The translations under genes and the position numbers were made by a program. DNA of 64,000 nucleotides from Parietaria judaica (lineage: Eukaryota > Streptophyta > Magnoliopsida > Rosales > Urticaceae): the NCBI GenBank assembly GCA_954871525.1, contig OX940872.1:12485180-12549179 (forward strand), given 5' to 3'. The notes beneath the pieces were generated by a model. That model had not been told where the DNA came from. It saw only the letters and a list, made by a program, of their open reading frames with translations, and did not search any database. Shown here in pieces: positions 34,611 to 46,619 of this stretch (position 1 is its first letter; every line of letters starts with the position of its first letter).

Positions 34611-34815
34611 AACACACAATAATCCAAGGATCTCACACGAAACATAATTGTTGGTGAGTATATTTACGTATATTTAAAGAACTATAAAAATATTTACGAA
34701 ATTTTATTAAAATATTGAACTTGTTGAGCTGTAAATATTACAAAATTCTAAGAAGTTTAAATATATTTACGAAAAATTGTAAATTTAAACTTAGACTTTA
34801 TAACAATACAATTTC

Positions 34816-35012
34816 TGAATGACGGTGTTCCTCTGCCTGGTGAACGACTTCACCGAAAACCCTAGCTTGGTCAATAAGCCGGACCACGGCTCGACGAAGA
34901 AGAACCCGAGCAGGCCGACAATAGTGGTGAGCGAGGGGATGATCCCGACGGTGAGGTTGATCTTGTGCGTGATTATGCAGAAGAGAGCTCTGAGGATCAC
35001 GCTCACCACCAC
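34816..35012 (-). pseudogene. Yellow stripe-like (YSL/OPT family) transporter fragment
   Basis: Minus-strand frame without ATG encoding ITHKINLTVGIIPSLTTIVG, then LLGFFFVEPWSGLLTKLGF and FTRQRNTVIQ. These match the N-terminal membrane segment and the diagnostic FTRQENTVIQT motif of plant YSL metal-nicotianamine transporters. The similarity stops at CAG after VIQ, possibly a former exon end, and random sequence follows. It is a non-functional piece of one exon held as cargo inside the Mutator-like element, preceded by a pyrimidine-rich leader. Confidence 0.75.
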
Positions 35013-35689
35013 GCCTCAATTCGTGAAACCCTAGGTCGATCGAGAATCTTCGCGACGGAGGCGCCGGCGTGATGGGGAGAGCGAGACGACGCGACGGGCA
35101 ATGTGCAGAGGAGGAGGGCGACAGCAAGAAAGGGAGAGAAATTTCGTGCTCTTCGACGGAGAGAAGAGAGAGAAAAGGTCATAATAATATTTTGAATTTT
35201 GAAATTAATCATCTATTAATCTATTAAATGAAAATCGTAATTAATGTGAAATTGTCAACCTTTGAAATTGATTTCAAAAAATTAAAAAAATTAATAAATA
35301 GTTAGAGACAAAAATTAAAAATTAAAAAATATAATTATTATTAAGGTTAATATGGTCTAAAAAAAGTTTATTAATGGGTACAAAATAATTGTTTGAAACT
35401 ATGGTCAATTCTCTTAAACCATAGTTGATTTTTGAGCATTTGATGGATTTTCAATTTTGAAAATAACAAGGAGCATTTGATTGAGCTAGTGTGCGAGTGT
35501 TGTAGCCTCCGTGTATTTTGTTTTTAAATATTTTATGACGAAATATGCACCAAATTAGCAAAATAAAATAAATCATTGTAAGCATTAATTTAATGTTGTA
35601 CATGATTATGCGAAATGATTTCTTAATATTGCATAAAACATTATTAGCCAAGATCTTATAACGAGATGATTTTCACATATGAATATTAG

Positions 35690-36797
35690 ATCGAGAAGTG
35701 TACCTTGATCCATGATCGGAATAATAGCAGAAACAATTAGTCACGGGAGTTGCGTTTCTCTCTCTTAACCTCTTTAGTGTGACAAGCCTTCTTTGATGGA
35801 GAGAAAAAGTTATGTAGGTAGAGAGAGGACCAATTCCTAAGGTTTCTCTTTATATAGACCCACCATCAGGGTATAATAAAAATTTACCTTTATTTAATTA
35901 AACCAATTAGATTTATCTCAAGGTTTAAAATGTCGCTTGCCGATGTCGTTTCGCATTTTCCGTTTTATGGATATATCGCTTGCCGATGGGTATGTCGATG
36001 GGCAAATTGTAAAAAAAAGGCATGCCGCATGTCGCATATACCGCATTTTTTGCATGGGCATACCGCATGCCGATGGGGTTTTCGACGGATATTTTGTAAA
36101 AAGTATTTGAGTATTTAAGCAAGATATTTATATAGGTTAAAAACTACATATTTAATAAATACAAGACATAATTGTATACAACAAAACACGTTTGTAACTT
36201 AAATATGTAAGTGAAATGTATAATATTAAGTCACTTTATTACTTGAAATGTATAATATTAAGTCAATTATTATGTGAAGTAAATATATGTATGTTAATTA
36301 AGTGTGTAATATTAAGTGAATATGCATGTTAATTGTATATATGTATGTTAACAAATTTAATATTAGTTGAAGTGTATAATATTAAATGAATATGTATATT
36401 AAGTGTATATGTATGTTAGATGAATTTAATATGTATGTTAAATGTATAATATTATTTGAAGTGTATAATATTAAGTTAATTGTTTTTGCCGAAAGTTTAA
36501 TTGGTATTTTTGCCGAAATTTATAAAAAATATGATTTTTTGCGAAATTCCAACCATTTTTCGCAATTTTTACTCACAAAAACGAAAAACTATATTCCATC
36601 CATCTGCCCATGCGAATTTCGCAAAAAATGGTAAAAAACCAGCGAAACGAAAAGGTTTTCCTTTCGCTTATCCTCGAAAAATGAAAATCGGTCGACATTT
36701 CCATGGAAAATCGCGAAATTTAACACCTTGATTTATCTTATTATTATTAAATCACTATTTTAATATGACCAATGGGCCATCATACGTGAGTCCAACA
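35690..36797 (-). repeat. Copia 3' LTR (interrupted by a hAT element)
   Basis: Starts on the minus strand with TGTTGGACTC directly after the polypurine tract. After removing the 812-bp hAT insertion, about 300 bp remain, with a TATA box (CTATATAAAGAG, near 35853) and a leader. The lower boundary is uncertain. Confidence 0.6.
35919..36730. mobile_element. hAT-type non-autonomous element nested in the copia LTR
   Basis: ATTTATCT is duplicated exactly (35911-35918 and 36731-36738). The ends CAAGGTTTAAAATGTCG and the inverse of cgaaatttaacaccttg form terminal inverted repeats. Subterminal zones hold repeated gcatgccgatggg/ccgcatgtcgcat motifs at one end and gcgaaatt/ttcgcaa motifs at the other. 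No transposase. Confidence 0.82.
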
Positions 36798-37149
36798 TTC
36801 TCCCACTTGCGCCTACTTAAGATAAACCCATCGTAATGTTTAATTACATCATAAAGTTATTATCAAGCATGACGACTTATAAGGATCATGGCGGTCGTAC
36901 ATCAGTTTTTCGACATAGTCCCTTCCATGTATCACAATACTAGTTTCATACCCAACATAACACATAATAAGGTAATAAATAACGGTCCGACGATAATGTC
37001 TTGTCAGAGACAAAAGATCTTGTTTGGTTCACATAATGCATTCATGTATATACTAATCATAAGAAACAAGATCCATTCATTTATATCAGAAACAAAATAA
37101 GTGAGCTCAAAGTGCCAATCACATCATAAGACATAAAATAACGTTAATG

Positions 37150-40100
37150 ATGACATCCAAGGATCCCCATTCTTTCAACATGTTCAGTGAAAACCTTAGG
37201 GGCAATCCTTTCGTTAATGGATCTGCAACCATAAGTTTTGTGCTAATGTGCTCGATTGATACTCTTTGTTTCTAAACTTCTTCTTTAACGCCAAAGTATT
37301 ACAATTCCATATACTTAGCACCCTTCGAATACTTGTAGTTTTTAGAAAAGAAGACTGCTGCGGAGTTATCACAGTATATTTTCAGCGGCTTGGCGATACC
37401 GTCGACAATTCCAAGTTCTGAAATAAAATTCCGCAGCCATAACCATGAACTGTAGCCTCAAAGCATGCTACAAACTCAGCTTCCATAGTGGATGCAGCAA
37501 TGACAGACTGCTTCGCACTTTTCCATGAGATTGCTCCTCCGGCTAGAAGGAACAAATAGCCAAAAATGGATTTCGTAGAATCCACGAATCCGGAAAAATA
37601 TGAATCTGAATATCCAATCACCTCAAGGTGATCAGACTTCCTGTAAGTGAGCATATGATCTTTCGTTCCTTGCAGATACCTCAATACTTTCTTTGCAGCT
37701 TTCCAGTGATCTATTCATGGGTTACTTTGATACCTTCCCAGTATCCCGACAGCAAAACTGATGTCCGGTCTGGTACACGTCTGTGCGTACATCAAGCTTC
37801 CCACAATAGATGCATACGGAATTTGTTCCATCTGATTGTGCTCCAGTTCATTCTTTGGACATTGATTGAGACTAAATTTATCTCCCTTATGAATTGGCGC
37901 AACACTTGAAGAGCATTTGTCCATTTTGAATTTCTCTATAACTTTATTGATATATGCTTTTTGAGAAAATCCCAACCATCCTTGTGATCTATTACAAAAT
38001 ATTTCTATTCTGATCACATAGGATGCCTCACCCATATCTTTCATTTCAAATTTATTCGAGAGAAATTCCTTGGTTTGACGTACTAAACCAAGATCGTTGT
38101 AGCAAGCAAGATATCGTCAACATACAAAACCAGAATAATAAACTTGCTCCCACTGATCTTTAGATATACATCGATCAACGATGTTTTCAGTAAATCCAAA
38201 AGATGTAATGGTATCGTTGAACTTAAGATACCATTGTCGGGAAGCTTTTTTAAGTCCGTATATTGAATTCTTGAGTTTACACACCATATGTTCTTTACGA
38301 TCAACTTTGAAACCAGCAGGTTGATCGATAAAGACATCTTCATCTAAATTCCCATTCAAAAAGGCGGTTTTCACATCCATTTGATGGAGCTCCAAATCAT
38401 AATGAGCCACCATTGCCATGACTATCTTTAAAGAGTTCTTTTTAGAAACGGGCGAAAAAGTCTCTTGTACTCAATACCATCTTTCTAAGTAAAACCTTTG
38501 GCAACGAGTCTGGCCTTGTGTCTTTCGATATTGCCGTTCGAGTCATGCTTGGTCTTGAAGACCCATTTGCCCCCAACTCTTTTACAACCTCCTGGAAATT
38601 CAAGAAGATCCCAAACATCATTGTAATCCATTGATTTGAGCTCTTCTTTCATGGCATCTAACAATTTATGAGAGTTTTCACTCTCTATGGCTTTTGAAAA
38701 AGAAACTAGGTCATTTTCAATTCCGGAGTCCAATTCAGACTCCATGAGGTAAACCAAATAATCATCTGAAATGGCAGATTTTCGTTCTCTCCCAGATCTT
38801 CTTAATGTGATTTCTTGTGGTTCACCCATAATTGGTTCATTGGTTATTATAAGTTCATCATGTGGAGCTTGATCGTTAATTTGTTGTTCTTGCAAATCAT
38901 TATCATGTTCAACATGTGTAGGAACAACAACTTGAGTAGAAGATAAAAGCAAAGGGATTTGCACTCTAACTTCTTGGATTTACACTTTACGTGGTTCCAA
39001 GCTCCCACTAACTTCACCATGCTCAATGAAACTTGCATTTCCAGTTTCAACAATTCTTGTACTATGATTAGGACAATAAAATCGATACCCTTTAGATTTT
39101 TCTGGATAATCAATGAAGAAACCACTGATTGTTCTTGCATCCAGTTTCTTTTCATGTGGATTATAAATTCTTACTTCTTCCGGGCAACCCCAAACATGTA
39201 GGTGCTTTAAACTAGGTTTCCTTCCCGTCCACAGTTCAAAAGGTGTCTTAGGAACTGCCTTACTAGGAACTCTGTTTAGCAAATACACGGCAGTCTTTAA
39301 AGCATGCATCCACAATAATTTGGGTAAAGAAGAATTGCTTAACATACTCTTAACCATATCCATTAATGTACGGTTACGCCTTTCTGCAACACCATTTTTT
39401 TGTGGTGTTCCTGGCATTGTGTATTGAGCACAAATACCACGACTTTCAAGGAACTTAGGAAAGGGACCATGGCACTGTCCACTTCATCATATCTTCCGTA
39501 ATATTCACCACCTCTGTCAGATCTGACAATTTTCACCTTTCTGTCTAATTGCCTTTCAACTTCATTGATAAACACCTCAAGGGTATCTACCGATTGAGAT
39601 TTTTCATGCAGCAAATAGATATATCCATAACGTGAAAAATCATCGATAAAGGTGATAAAATATTTTTCTCCACCAAAAGATGGAACATCAAAAGGCCCAC
39701 AAATGTCGGTGTGAATAATTTCAAGGAGCTGTGTACTTCTTGTGGCTTCTTTCTTAAATGTCTGTCTTGTTTGCTTTCCCTTAATGCATTCAATACAAAC
39801 ACCAAGATCAGTTTAATCCAAATCATGCAGGATTTCATTCTTTACTAATCTTTCAATTCTTTCTTTGGATATATGACCCAAACGTTTATGCCACAAGTAA
39901 GCAGATGATTCATCAAACCTACCACGTTTAGTTCCAACATTATGATGCAAGGTCAATAAAATCTCGGCTAAAACAGTATCAAGCTTTAATTTGTAGAGAT
40001 CATCGTAAAGAGTACACGAACCCAATAAAAGATTTTGTTTAAACAAACCAAAACATCCATTGCCAAATTTAGAAGTGTACCCAACTTTATCAAGTTTGGA

Positions 40101-41170
40101 CACATAAATCAAATTGCGAGAAATAGAAGGAGCATATAGAGTTCGAAAAAGATCTAAATGACACCTAGTGTCTAAAACTAAACGATAAGTTCCAACAGCT
40201 TCAACTGGATTTTTGACTCTGTTTCACATGTAGATAAATTTTTCATTTTCGCTTATGGTTTGGGTCGAAAGGAATCCCTACATCGTATTTGAAACATGAG
40301 TGGTAGCAGCATAATCAATCCACCAGGTATTATAAGGAACTTCAGCTAAATTTGATTCGAAACATACTGAAACATAATGTATACATTTTCTTTCGAACCA
40401 TGCTTTATGTTTCAGGCAATCTTTTTGAAAGTGTCCAGTCCTTTTGCAGAACCGACACGTTTCGTTGCTTGGTTCCTTCTGGTTGATTTGGGCAGATGAC
40501 TGATTAAGCCTTGATTTATTGCCATTTCCATCCTTCTTCCAAGGTTTCTTTCTAGCACCTTTATGACCAACAAGATTAGCTGAATGATTTCCCGGTTTCT
40601 TAAGCCTTGCTTCCTCTTGAATGAGCATGCTTTGTAATTCATGCACATTCCATTTATCCTTTAGAGTATTATAGTTCATATGAAATGGACTGTAATCAGA
40701 AGGTAAGGAATTAAGGATGAACGTTACTAGGAAATTTTCATTCACTCCCATTCCCATGGTCTTCAATCTTGCTGCAATGTTCGTCATTTCGACGATATGC
40801 TCATGCATGGTATGAGAACCATTAAATTTCATAGTAGTTAACGTACCCATCAGTGTCCCAGCCAACGACTTATCAGCCGATTCGGACTGAGAACTTTCTT
40901 CCACAGACTTCAAAAATTCCTTAGCACTTCAGTGTGGATTTGATGTTGTTTGCTACAGTCATTCGCATAAACATTAGGCTTAGTCTGTTAGATCTTTCCC
41001 AAGCTTTATGGAAAGATCTTTGCTCAGCACTGCTAGCGTCAGTAAGGGCAGCATGTTTCTCACTTAAGAGTGCAAGATCAAGATCCAGAACACCGAGGTG
41101 AAACTGAATTTGCTCACACCATTCTAAGAAATTGAGCCCATTAAACTTAATAACAGACGTTGCTTGCGAT
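37150..41170 (-). pseudogene. Copia gag-pol polyprotein, multiply broken
   Basis: Gag: FNGLNFLEWCEQIQFHLGVL near 41150, a frameshift near 40915, then a CCHC zinc knuckle CRFCKRTGHFQKDC near 40440. The protease site reads WWIDYAATTH, so the active-site D-S/T-G is altered. Stops follow at about 40275-40210. GAG-pre-integrase (LWHKRLGHISKERIE, near 39890) and integrase ([32 protein letters not shown]) lie in different frames. RT pieces (GGKWVFKTKHDSNG, MDVKTAFLNGNLDEDVF, LYVDDILLA near 38110) and RNase H (YLQGTKDHMLTY, GYSDSYFSGF, SVIAASTMEAEF) follow, and the C-terminal part runs to about 37150. At least six frame breaks are visible. Confidence 0.9.
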
Positions 41171-41316
41171 TGAAGAGAAACAGAAAGAGAAACTGCAATA
41201 TATAACATAAGCTCACACGTTAATGCTTTGAGTAAAACTTCATAATACAGATTCATAACATAAGAAGAAGCAAACATAAGATACATATTGGAGATAACCT
41301 TTGAGTGAAACGACAA

Positions 41317-42590
41317 TATACATTAAACATGATTGATGCATAATTAATTTCACATAATTGGTAACGAACATAATCAAACTAGATATGCTTGTAATCTTTG
41401 GATATACTAAACATACCTAACTTATCAAATAGATTACCAGGATAATGTTCATCAATTATAAAACGAATAATCAACCTTTGGGCGATCCAGAAATATTTTA
41501 TAACCAATAAACTTCAATTCACCCTTAATAAAACATTCATGTCATTAAAGCATCACTTAATCGGGGTGATTGAACATTAATAATTTAATATCTATGATGC
41601 ATTCTAATTCGGCCACTTTGGTGACTAACGAGTTATTCATAATATAGATATCAAATTGAGTTAACTTTAAATGTCAACTAATCAAGTCAACCAAAATCAA
41701 GGTAAATAAAGAAATAATTTTATTTACTCAAACTATACTGTACATTATCGATATACGCCCGTAATAATTTTAATTCATAAGATCAGAGAATAAACTTTAA
41801 AGCTTAATAATATATATATATATTTTTGTAAATATTACTCTCTGATTTCGTAAGGTGCAACAAAAATTGTGACATATAATTCTATTAGTTACTTATCATA
41901 AGCACGTGGCATAAATCACTATCTGTCACCATAATATTCGGTAAAAATTCAAAGAAGTGGGTCAACAAATTAACCACGTAATTATATAAATCCTTGAATA
42001 ATATAATGCGTGTAATTTTATCCTTATAATAAGAACGGATCCTTTTACACCATGAGGTGGTTATGGAAAACCCAATATAATAGGTAACTTAATCCAAAAT
42101 AATAGGAACTTTATTATTATTTTTAAAATAATAATAATAATAAGACCACGAGATTATCACGTAATTTAAGCAGTAACAAAATTTATTATTTTTATTTATT
42201 TATTTTAAATCATAAACACAATTTAAAAAACTTTATACGTGTTTACAAGATAAAAAATATGGATCATCATAATAATATGATTCATGAAAAAATATATAAG
42301 AAAATAATTATGCGATACTGACTGATGAAGAATATAATGTCAGTAGAGCTCTTCGATAGAAAATCAACAAGAACAAATCCAAGACTTTAACCATTCAAAT
42401 ATGAACAAAAACATAAACGGGATTCAGCAAATATACTTTGATCCATCAAAGCACACATAAAATTAATTGCATATTAATCCCAACAGTAAAAGCAATTCAC
42501 GATATATACAGATACATTCATGATATTAAGCATATATGTACATATGTCAAAGAAGGCCAAAACGTCGATCTTCATACTAACTTGATCGAC
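41317..42590. other. AT-rich DNA between copia gag and a GC-rich LTR-like block
   Basis: May include the untranslated leader of the copia element (minus strand), but no PBS or LTR was recognised. No gene is seen. Confidence 0.4.
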
Positions 42591-42599
42591 ATGAACAAG

Positions 42600-43590
42600 T
42601 AAATCAGGCGGGGTCTTGGACCTTCCCTAGGATTTTTTCCAGCGAATCCGTCTAAGAGTTATCCCTCGGTCGTTTCGGATCTTAGTGAAAATTCCCCTAG
42701 TTCGGACCCTCCGTCCTGAACAGTGGGACCAGGCTTGTGTCCCCAGGCTATACCTACAGCCGCGTAATGGACTGGAGATAGAATGGGCACCGTGTAGAAC
42801 TGGGCCTATCAGGTGGGTCGTGGACCGTGTAGGAATTGAACCAGGGCTTCCGCTTTCCGTAAATCTTTCACATCTCGGACCTGAAAAAAGGGAACACCCG
42901 AGGTCAAGGGAAACAAGGGAGGGGGGTACCCCCTGATTCACCTCCGACGATCAACATTAGAACGGTATTTGAGGGGAGGCGAGTATATGGGGGTAGAGAG
43001 AGAACTCGAGAAGATTCGAGTGAGTTCGAATGAGTCACCCTTTATCTGAACTGAACTTCTATTTATAATAGGATCCGGGGTCTATGTGTAATAAAATATT
43101 GCTCCCGGGGGTCCCCGGATAATATTTTAATCTTGCTTCCCGCATCAAGATGGACCAATCCCGGCCGTTCACTCGTCGATTCGACGGCCCTCGGGCCCCT
43201 GTGGGCGCCACTTGCGCGCTGTGGACAGGCCCCTCGCAAGTGGGGGAGGCGAGGAGCCCGCAAGAGGGCCGATCGGGCCCTACACGTGGCCGATAGGGGC
43301 CAGCCTCCTGCAAGTGGGCCAGAGAGGGCGCCCACATGTGGGCTGTCGTGCGGAGGTGGGTCCCGCGGGGTGAGGCAGCTCCTGGGTCCGCCACGTGGCG
43401 CGATCATGGAGGCTGTCGCCTCTGTGGGTCCCACCGAAGGGGCTTCGAAGCTCTTTTCATTCCCGGGCCCGTCTAGGGTCCATTTTTCACAAATTTTATG
43501 TCATTTTTGGGTGTTTTCATAGTTTTACGAACACCGGGACACTTTGTTTTTCAAAAACGGGCCTCCGGAGAGAGTTTTGGGTTTGAAATT
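42600..43590 (-). repeat. GC-rich LTR-like block
   Basis: Much richer in GC than its surroundings. On the minus strand an upstream GC-rich zone (43500-43100) leads to TATAAAT at 43061-43067 and a leader ending near 42600, the layout of an LTR promoter. No coding domain is attached, and neither end could be fixed. ORFs in it are compositional. Confidence 0.45.
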
Positions 43591-43939
43591 GATTAATTTT
43601 ATTTATAATCTTATTTAAAAGATTAATCAAATTATAAATTAATTAATGGAAATTAGTATGATAATTTCTGCTTAATTAATTTATTTGTGAAATCAATTAT
43701 GAGAATTACCCGTAACAATAAATATGGATAGTAGTTTTTCATTAATCAAATAGTCAAACATTTGAACATGTTATTCAAATAATAATATTGTTTTTTAATT
43801 AATAACCAAATAATAATTCCAGTTGTTTATGAAAACGTGAATTAACAACATACCCGGAAATAAGTGCGTGAGTGTAGTGCAATTTATTGGGTTCCTTAGT
43901 AGACTTTAAATACAATCTAACATCTAAAAAAACCATGAA

Positions 43940-44600
43940 ATAACAACATTAATATCTAACAAAAACGTGTATTAACCACATTAATACAACTAAATAACTA
44001 ACAAAAACGTGAATTAACCACATTAATAATATCTAATATGTAAAATAAAAAAAAAACGTGAACCAACCACGTTTATATAATCTAAAGTCTGCATATCAAC
44101 CAACCATTTAACAGTTATATAAGAGGTTCATATTGAAAAAAAATCAATTTTTTTATAGTGATCATGAACATCATGTGATGAAAAACTCGCACAACCCAAA
44201 TATCGATTTTATAACAACCACAATTGGAACACTATTCGATGCCGTTGTTGATTCTGAATTCGAACTAGCCGCCGTTTCCACTACTGTCACTGCCGTTTCC
44301 GTTGTCAATTCTACAACCGTTTGCTTCTTCGCACTTGATCTGGTCCTCCTCATTATATTTAACATAAAAGTGAATGAACCATATTAATACAACCTAATAT
44401 CTAACATTAATACAACCTAATATCTAAAAAACATGTGTATTAACCACATTAATACAACCTTATATATAACAAAAACGTGAATTAACCACATTAATACAAT
44501 CTAATAGATAACAAAAACATGAATTAACCACATTAATACAACCTAATATCTAACAAAAAGCGTGAATTAACCACATTAATAATATATATATGAGAGTATT
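43940..44600. repeat. ~42-bp minisatellite interrupted by unique sequence
   Basis: Units around the core gtgaattaaccacattaata followed by caacctaatatctaacaaaaa repeat about three times at 43940-44090 and about five times at 44380-44590. Between them (44130-44385) is a less AT-rich stretch with an 84-codon frame on + and a 64-codon frame on -, neither of known family. Confidence 0.8.
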
Positions 44601-45230
44601 AGTTTTGTTATCCAATATCTAACAAATATATATCAACCACGCGTATAATTTTTGTTAAAATTTTTAATCACGATTTTTTTAAACAAATTAATTTAGTTAA
44701 TACACGTTGATATAGTTTTTCTGTAAAACAAGTAAATGTTCTAATTTTTTAAGAAAAATTCACTTTGTTAATACACGTTAATATGTTGTATCGTTAATTT
44801 TCCATAAAATAGTTTTTGAAAACAAATCGTATAAACTGTAATTTTCCATTTTGATTTTTGAAATTTTAACTTTTTAAAAATAAATCGTGATTATCTCTGA
44901 TTAGGCATGATTAATTAATTTCTTTTTCAATTAATTACAATAATAATAATAATAATAATAATAATAATTATAATAGGTTAAATAAGAGTGTATTATAGGT
45001 ATAAAATTTCTTATTAAATAGCCACCTCATAATTTTGGCTATTTTGCAAAGAAAAAAGAAAATTTGGCTATTTGACTAATTAGACGTTTCAATTTGACTA
45101 TTTACCTAAAGTATTAGAATAACTTAGTGTTACAGGTATTTTACGTAATTGGTTTTCATTAATTAACAAAAGAAAAATAATTTATTTAAATTAATTTTTC
45201 TTCTAATAATTATGACCGATTACGATCTCA
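44601..45230. other. AT-rich intergenic DNA
   Basis: No gene. Includes an (AAT)n microsatellite at about 44938-44967. Confidence 0.6.
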
Positions 45231-45234
45231 GGTG

Positions 45235-46610
45235 TTGTTTTGTCCAGATTCTGAGAGCGAGAAATCACACTAGAGCGGGAAAGCCCTGGGGAAATTTTCG
45301 GTGCCGATTACGACCCCCCTGTTAGGACTTTTCTACGTGGTGTTCGTGCTATCCCCTAGTCTATTATCTCACACAGATATACCGACTTCGCGGATAGACT
45401 TAGGTAGGGGTGAAATCGGCTCGGGTACCCGGTTTTTTTGAAGTACCTGGGACGCGGACCTGGTTTCCGGGTAGTTGAAAATTACTACCCGGTACCCGAA
45501 TTCAGAGTACTCGAATTTCCAGGTAGTTGAAAATTGGTACTCGGTTTTAGTACCCGGTACCCAGTTTGGAAACCAAGTTCGGATTTTCAACCGGATACGG
45601 GTTATTACCCAGATCCGTTTTATTTTTTTTACTAGAAAAACTAAATTATCTCAAAATAAACCTTACACATGTCTCGTACATAAAAAAAACATGCATCCAT
45701 TGTCTAAAATTTAAAATGCATTAAAAAACATATGATAAAGCACTTCGAGTTCTTCCGGCTTTCCATCATCATTTCACCGTCCGCGCATCAAAAAATCAAA
45801 AAAATATTTTAATGAAACCCTAAAATGAGAAATGAAAATGAGAGATGATTGTCGAGCCCTAACCCTAAAATATTTTTTAAAAAAATTAAAAATTAAATAA
45901 ACTGGGTATTAAACCGTGTACCGGGTACCCGGTTTTTAAGATTTCACTACCCGGTATCCGAACCTGGTTTTAAACCGGGTACCGGGTACCCGGATCCGAA
46001 TTCCGGATCCGGATTCGGATTCGGGTTTTAAATTCAGTTACGGATTCGGGGTTTAAACCGGTTTTCGGGTTTTATTTGCACCCCTAGACTTAGGATCTAA
46101 GGCCCCACGATACAGGCCGAGGGATCTAAATCTCTGGGAATTATCCGAAGGTCTTAAACAGGGAGAGGTTTACATAGCACGGAAGCCCTGGAGAAAATTT
46201 TGGCACGATCTAAGACCCTCCTTGCCAAGGTTCTAGATCCGTGAAGTGTTCGTTCTATCCGTCAGTTTTGTATCTCTGGCAGATATACTGACCACACGGA
46301 TAGGCCGAGGACCCAGATCTGTCCTCTTGACGCCGGTCAAGGGTCTGGTCCACCAGGGTTCACTGGAAAGTCTCTACTAGGATCCACCCTACGCAGTGGT
46401 CAGGTCCGTTTTTGGCGTCCCGAACCTGTAACCAGGGCCAGGCCAAGCCATGGCCCCTTCGCAACAGGTAGTGGTGTTTGCCCTAGATTTCTGATCCTGG
46501 GTCACTGGAGGATCCGTTTGACTCAACAGTCCAGGAGCCCAAGCCCAAGAGTCAAAAAAATCAACAAGACGACATTGGACCCGACCCAACACGAGCAATT
46601 AAGTCGCTAA
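45235..46610 (+). repeat. Diverged tandem repeat block of unknown origin, split by a hAT insertion
   Basis: A module of about 130 bp (gaaagccctggggaaattttc ... cagatataccgacttcgcgg... ) at 45270-45400 recurs diverged at 46185-46310 (ggaagccctggagaaaat ... cagatatactgaccacacgg). Moderately GC-rich with no open frame of note. It may be the untranslated repeat region of a large LTR retrotransposon. The hAT element at 45405-46086 lies between the copies. Confidence 0.55.
45405..46086. mobile_element. hAT-type non-autonomous element, GGTACC-repeat family, copy 2
   Basis: GACTTAGG is duplicated exactly (45397-45404 and 46087-46094). Ends TAGGGGTGAAA...TTTGCACCCCTA match copy 1 (10663-11413), as do the subterminal GGTACCCGG-rich zones and the AT-rich centre. 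No transposase. Confidence 0.85.
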
Positions 46611-46619
46611 TAGTTTGAA

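Larger units (their letters stand above)
33980..35452. mobile_element. Mutator-like element carrying a YSL gene fragment (same family as 18810-20393)
   Basis: The right end, read inward on the minus strand from 35452 (GAAAATCCATCAAATGCTCA, then CTATGGTTTAAGAGAATTG and ATAGTTTCAAACAATTA), is strikingly similar to the left end of the PPT-carrying element (18810-18925). The left end (about 33980-34092) resembles that element's other end. Thus the element is inverted relative to the first copy. No transposase is visible. Boundaries are approximate on the left, and a target duplication is not clear. Confidence 0.7.
35690..41316 (-). mobile_element. Ty1/copia LTR retrotransposon, decayed
   Basis: Minus-strand order: gag (41170-40290), protease, integrase, RT and RNase H (to about 37150), a polypurine tract (aagtgggagaa, in 36798-36811) and a 3' LTR beginning TGTTGGACTC at 36797. 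Gag-protease-integrase-RT order is diagnostic of copia. A 5' LTR and a tRNA-type PBS could not be located; the right boundary is therefore only the start of recognisable gag. The coding region has many stops and frameshifts, so the element is old. Confidence 0.85.
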
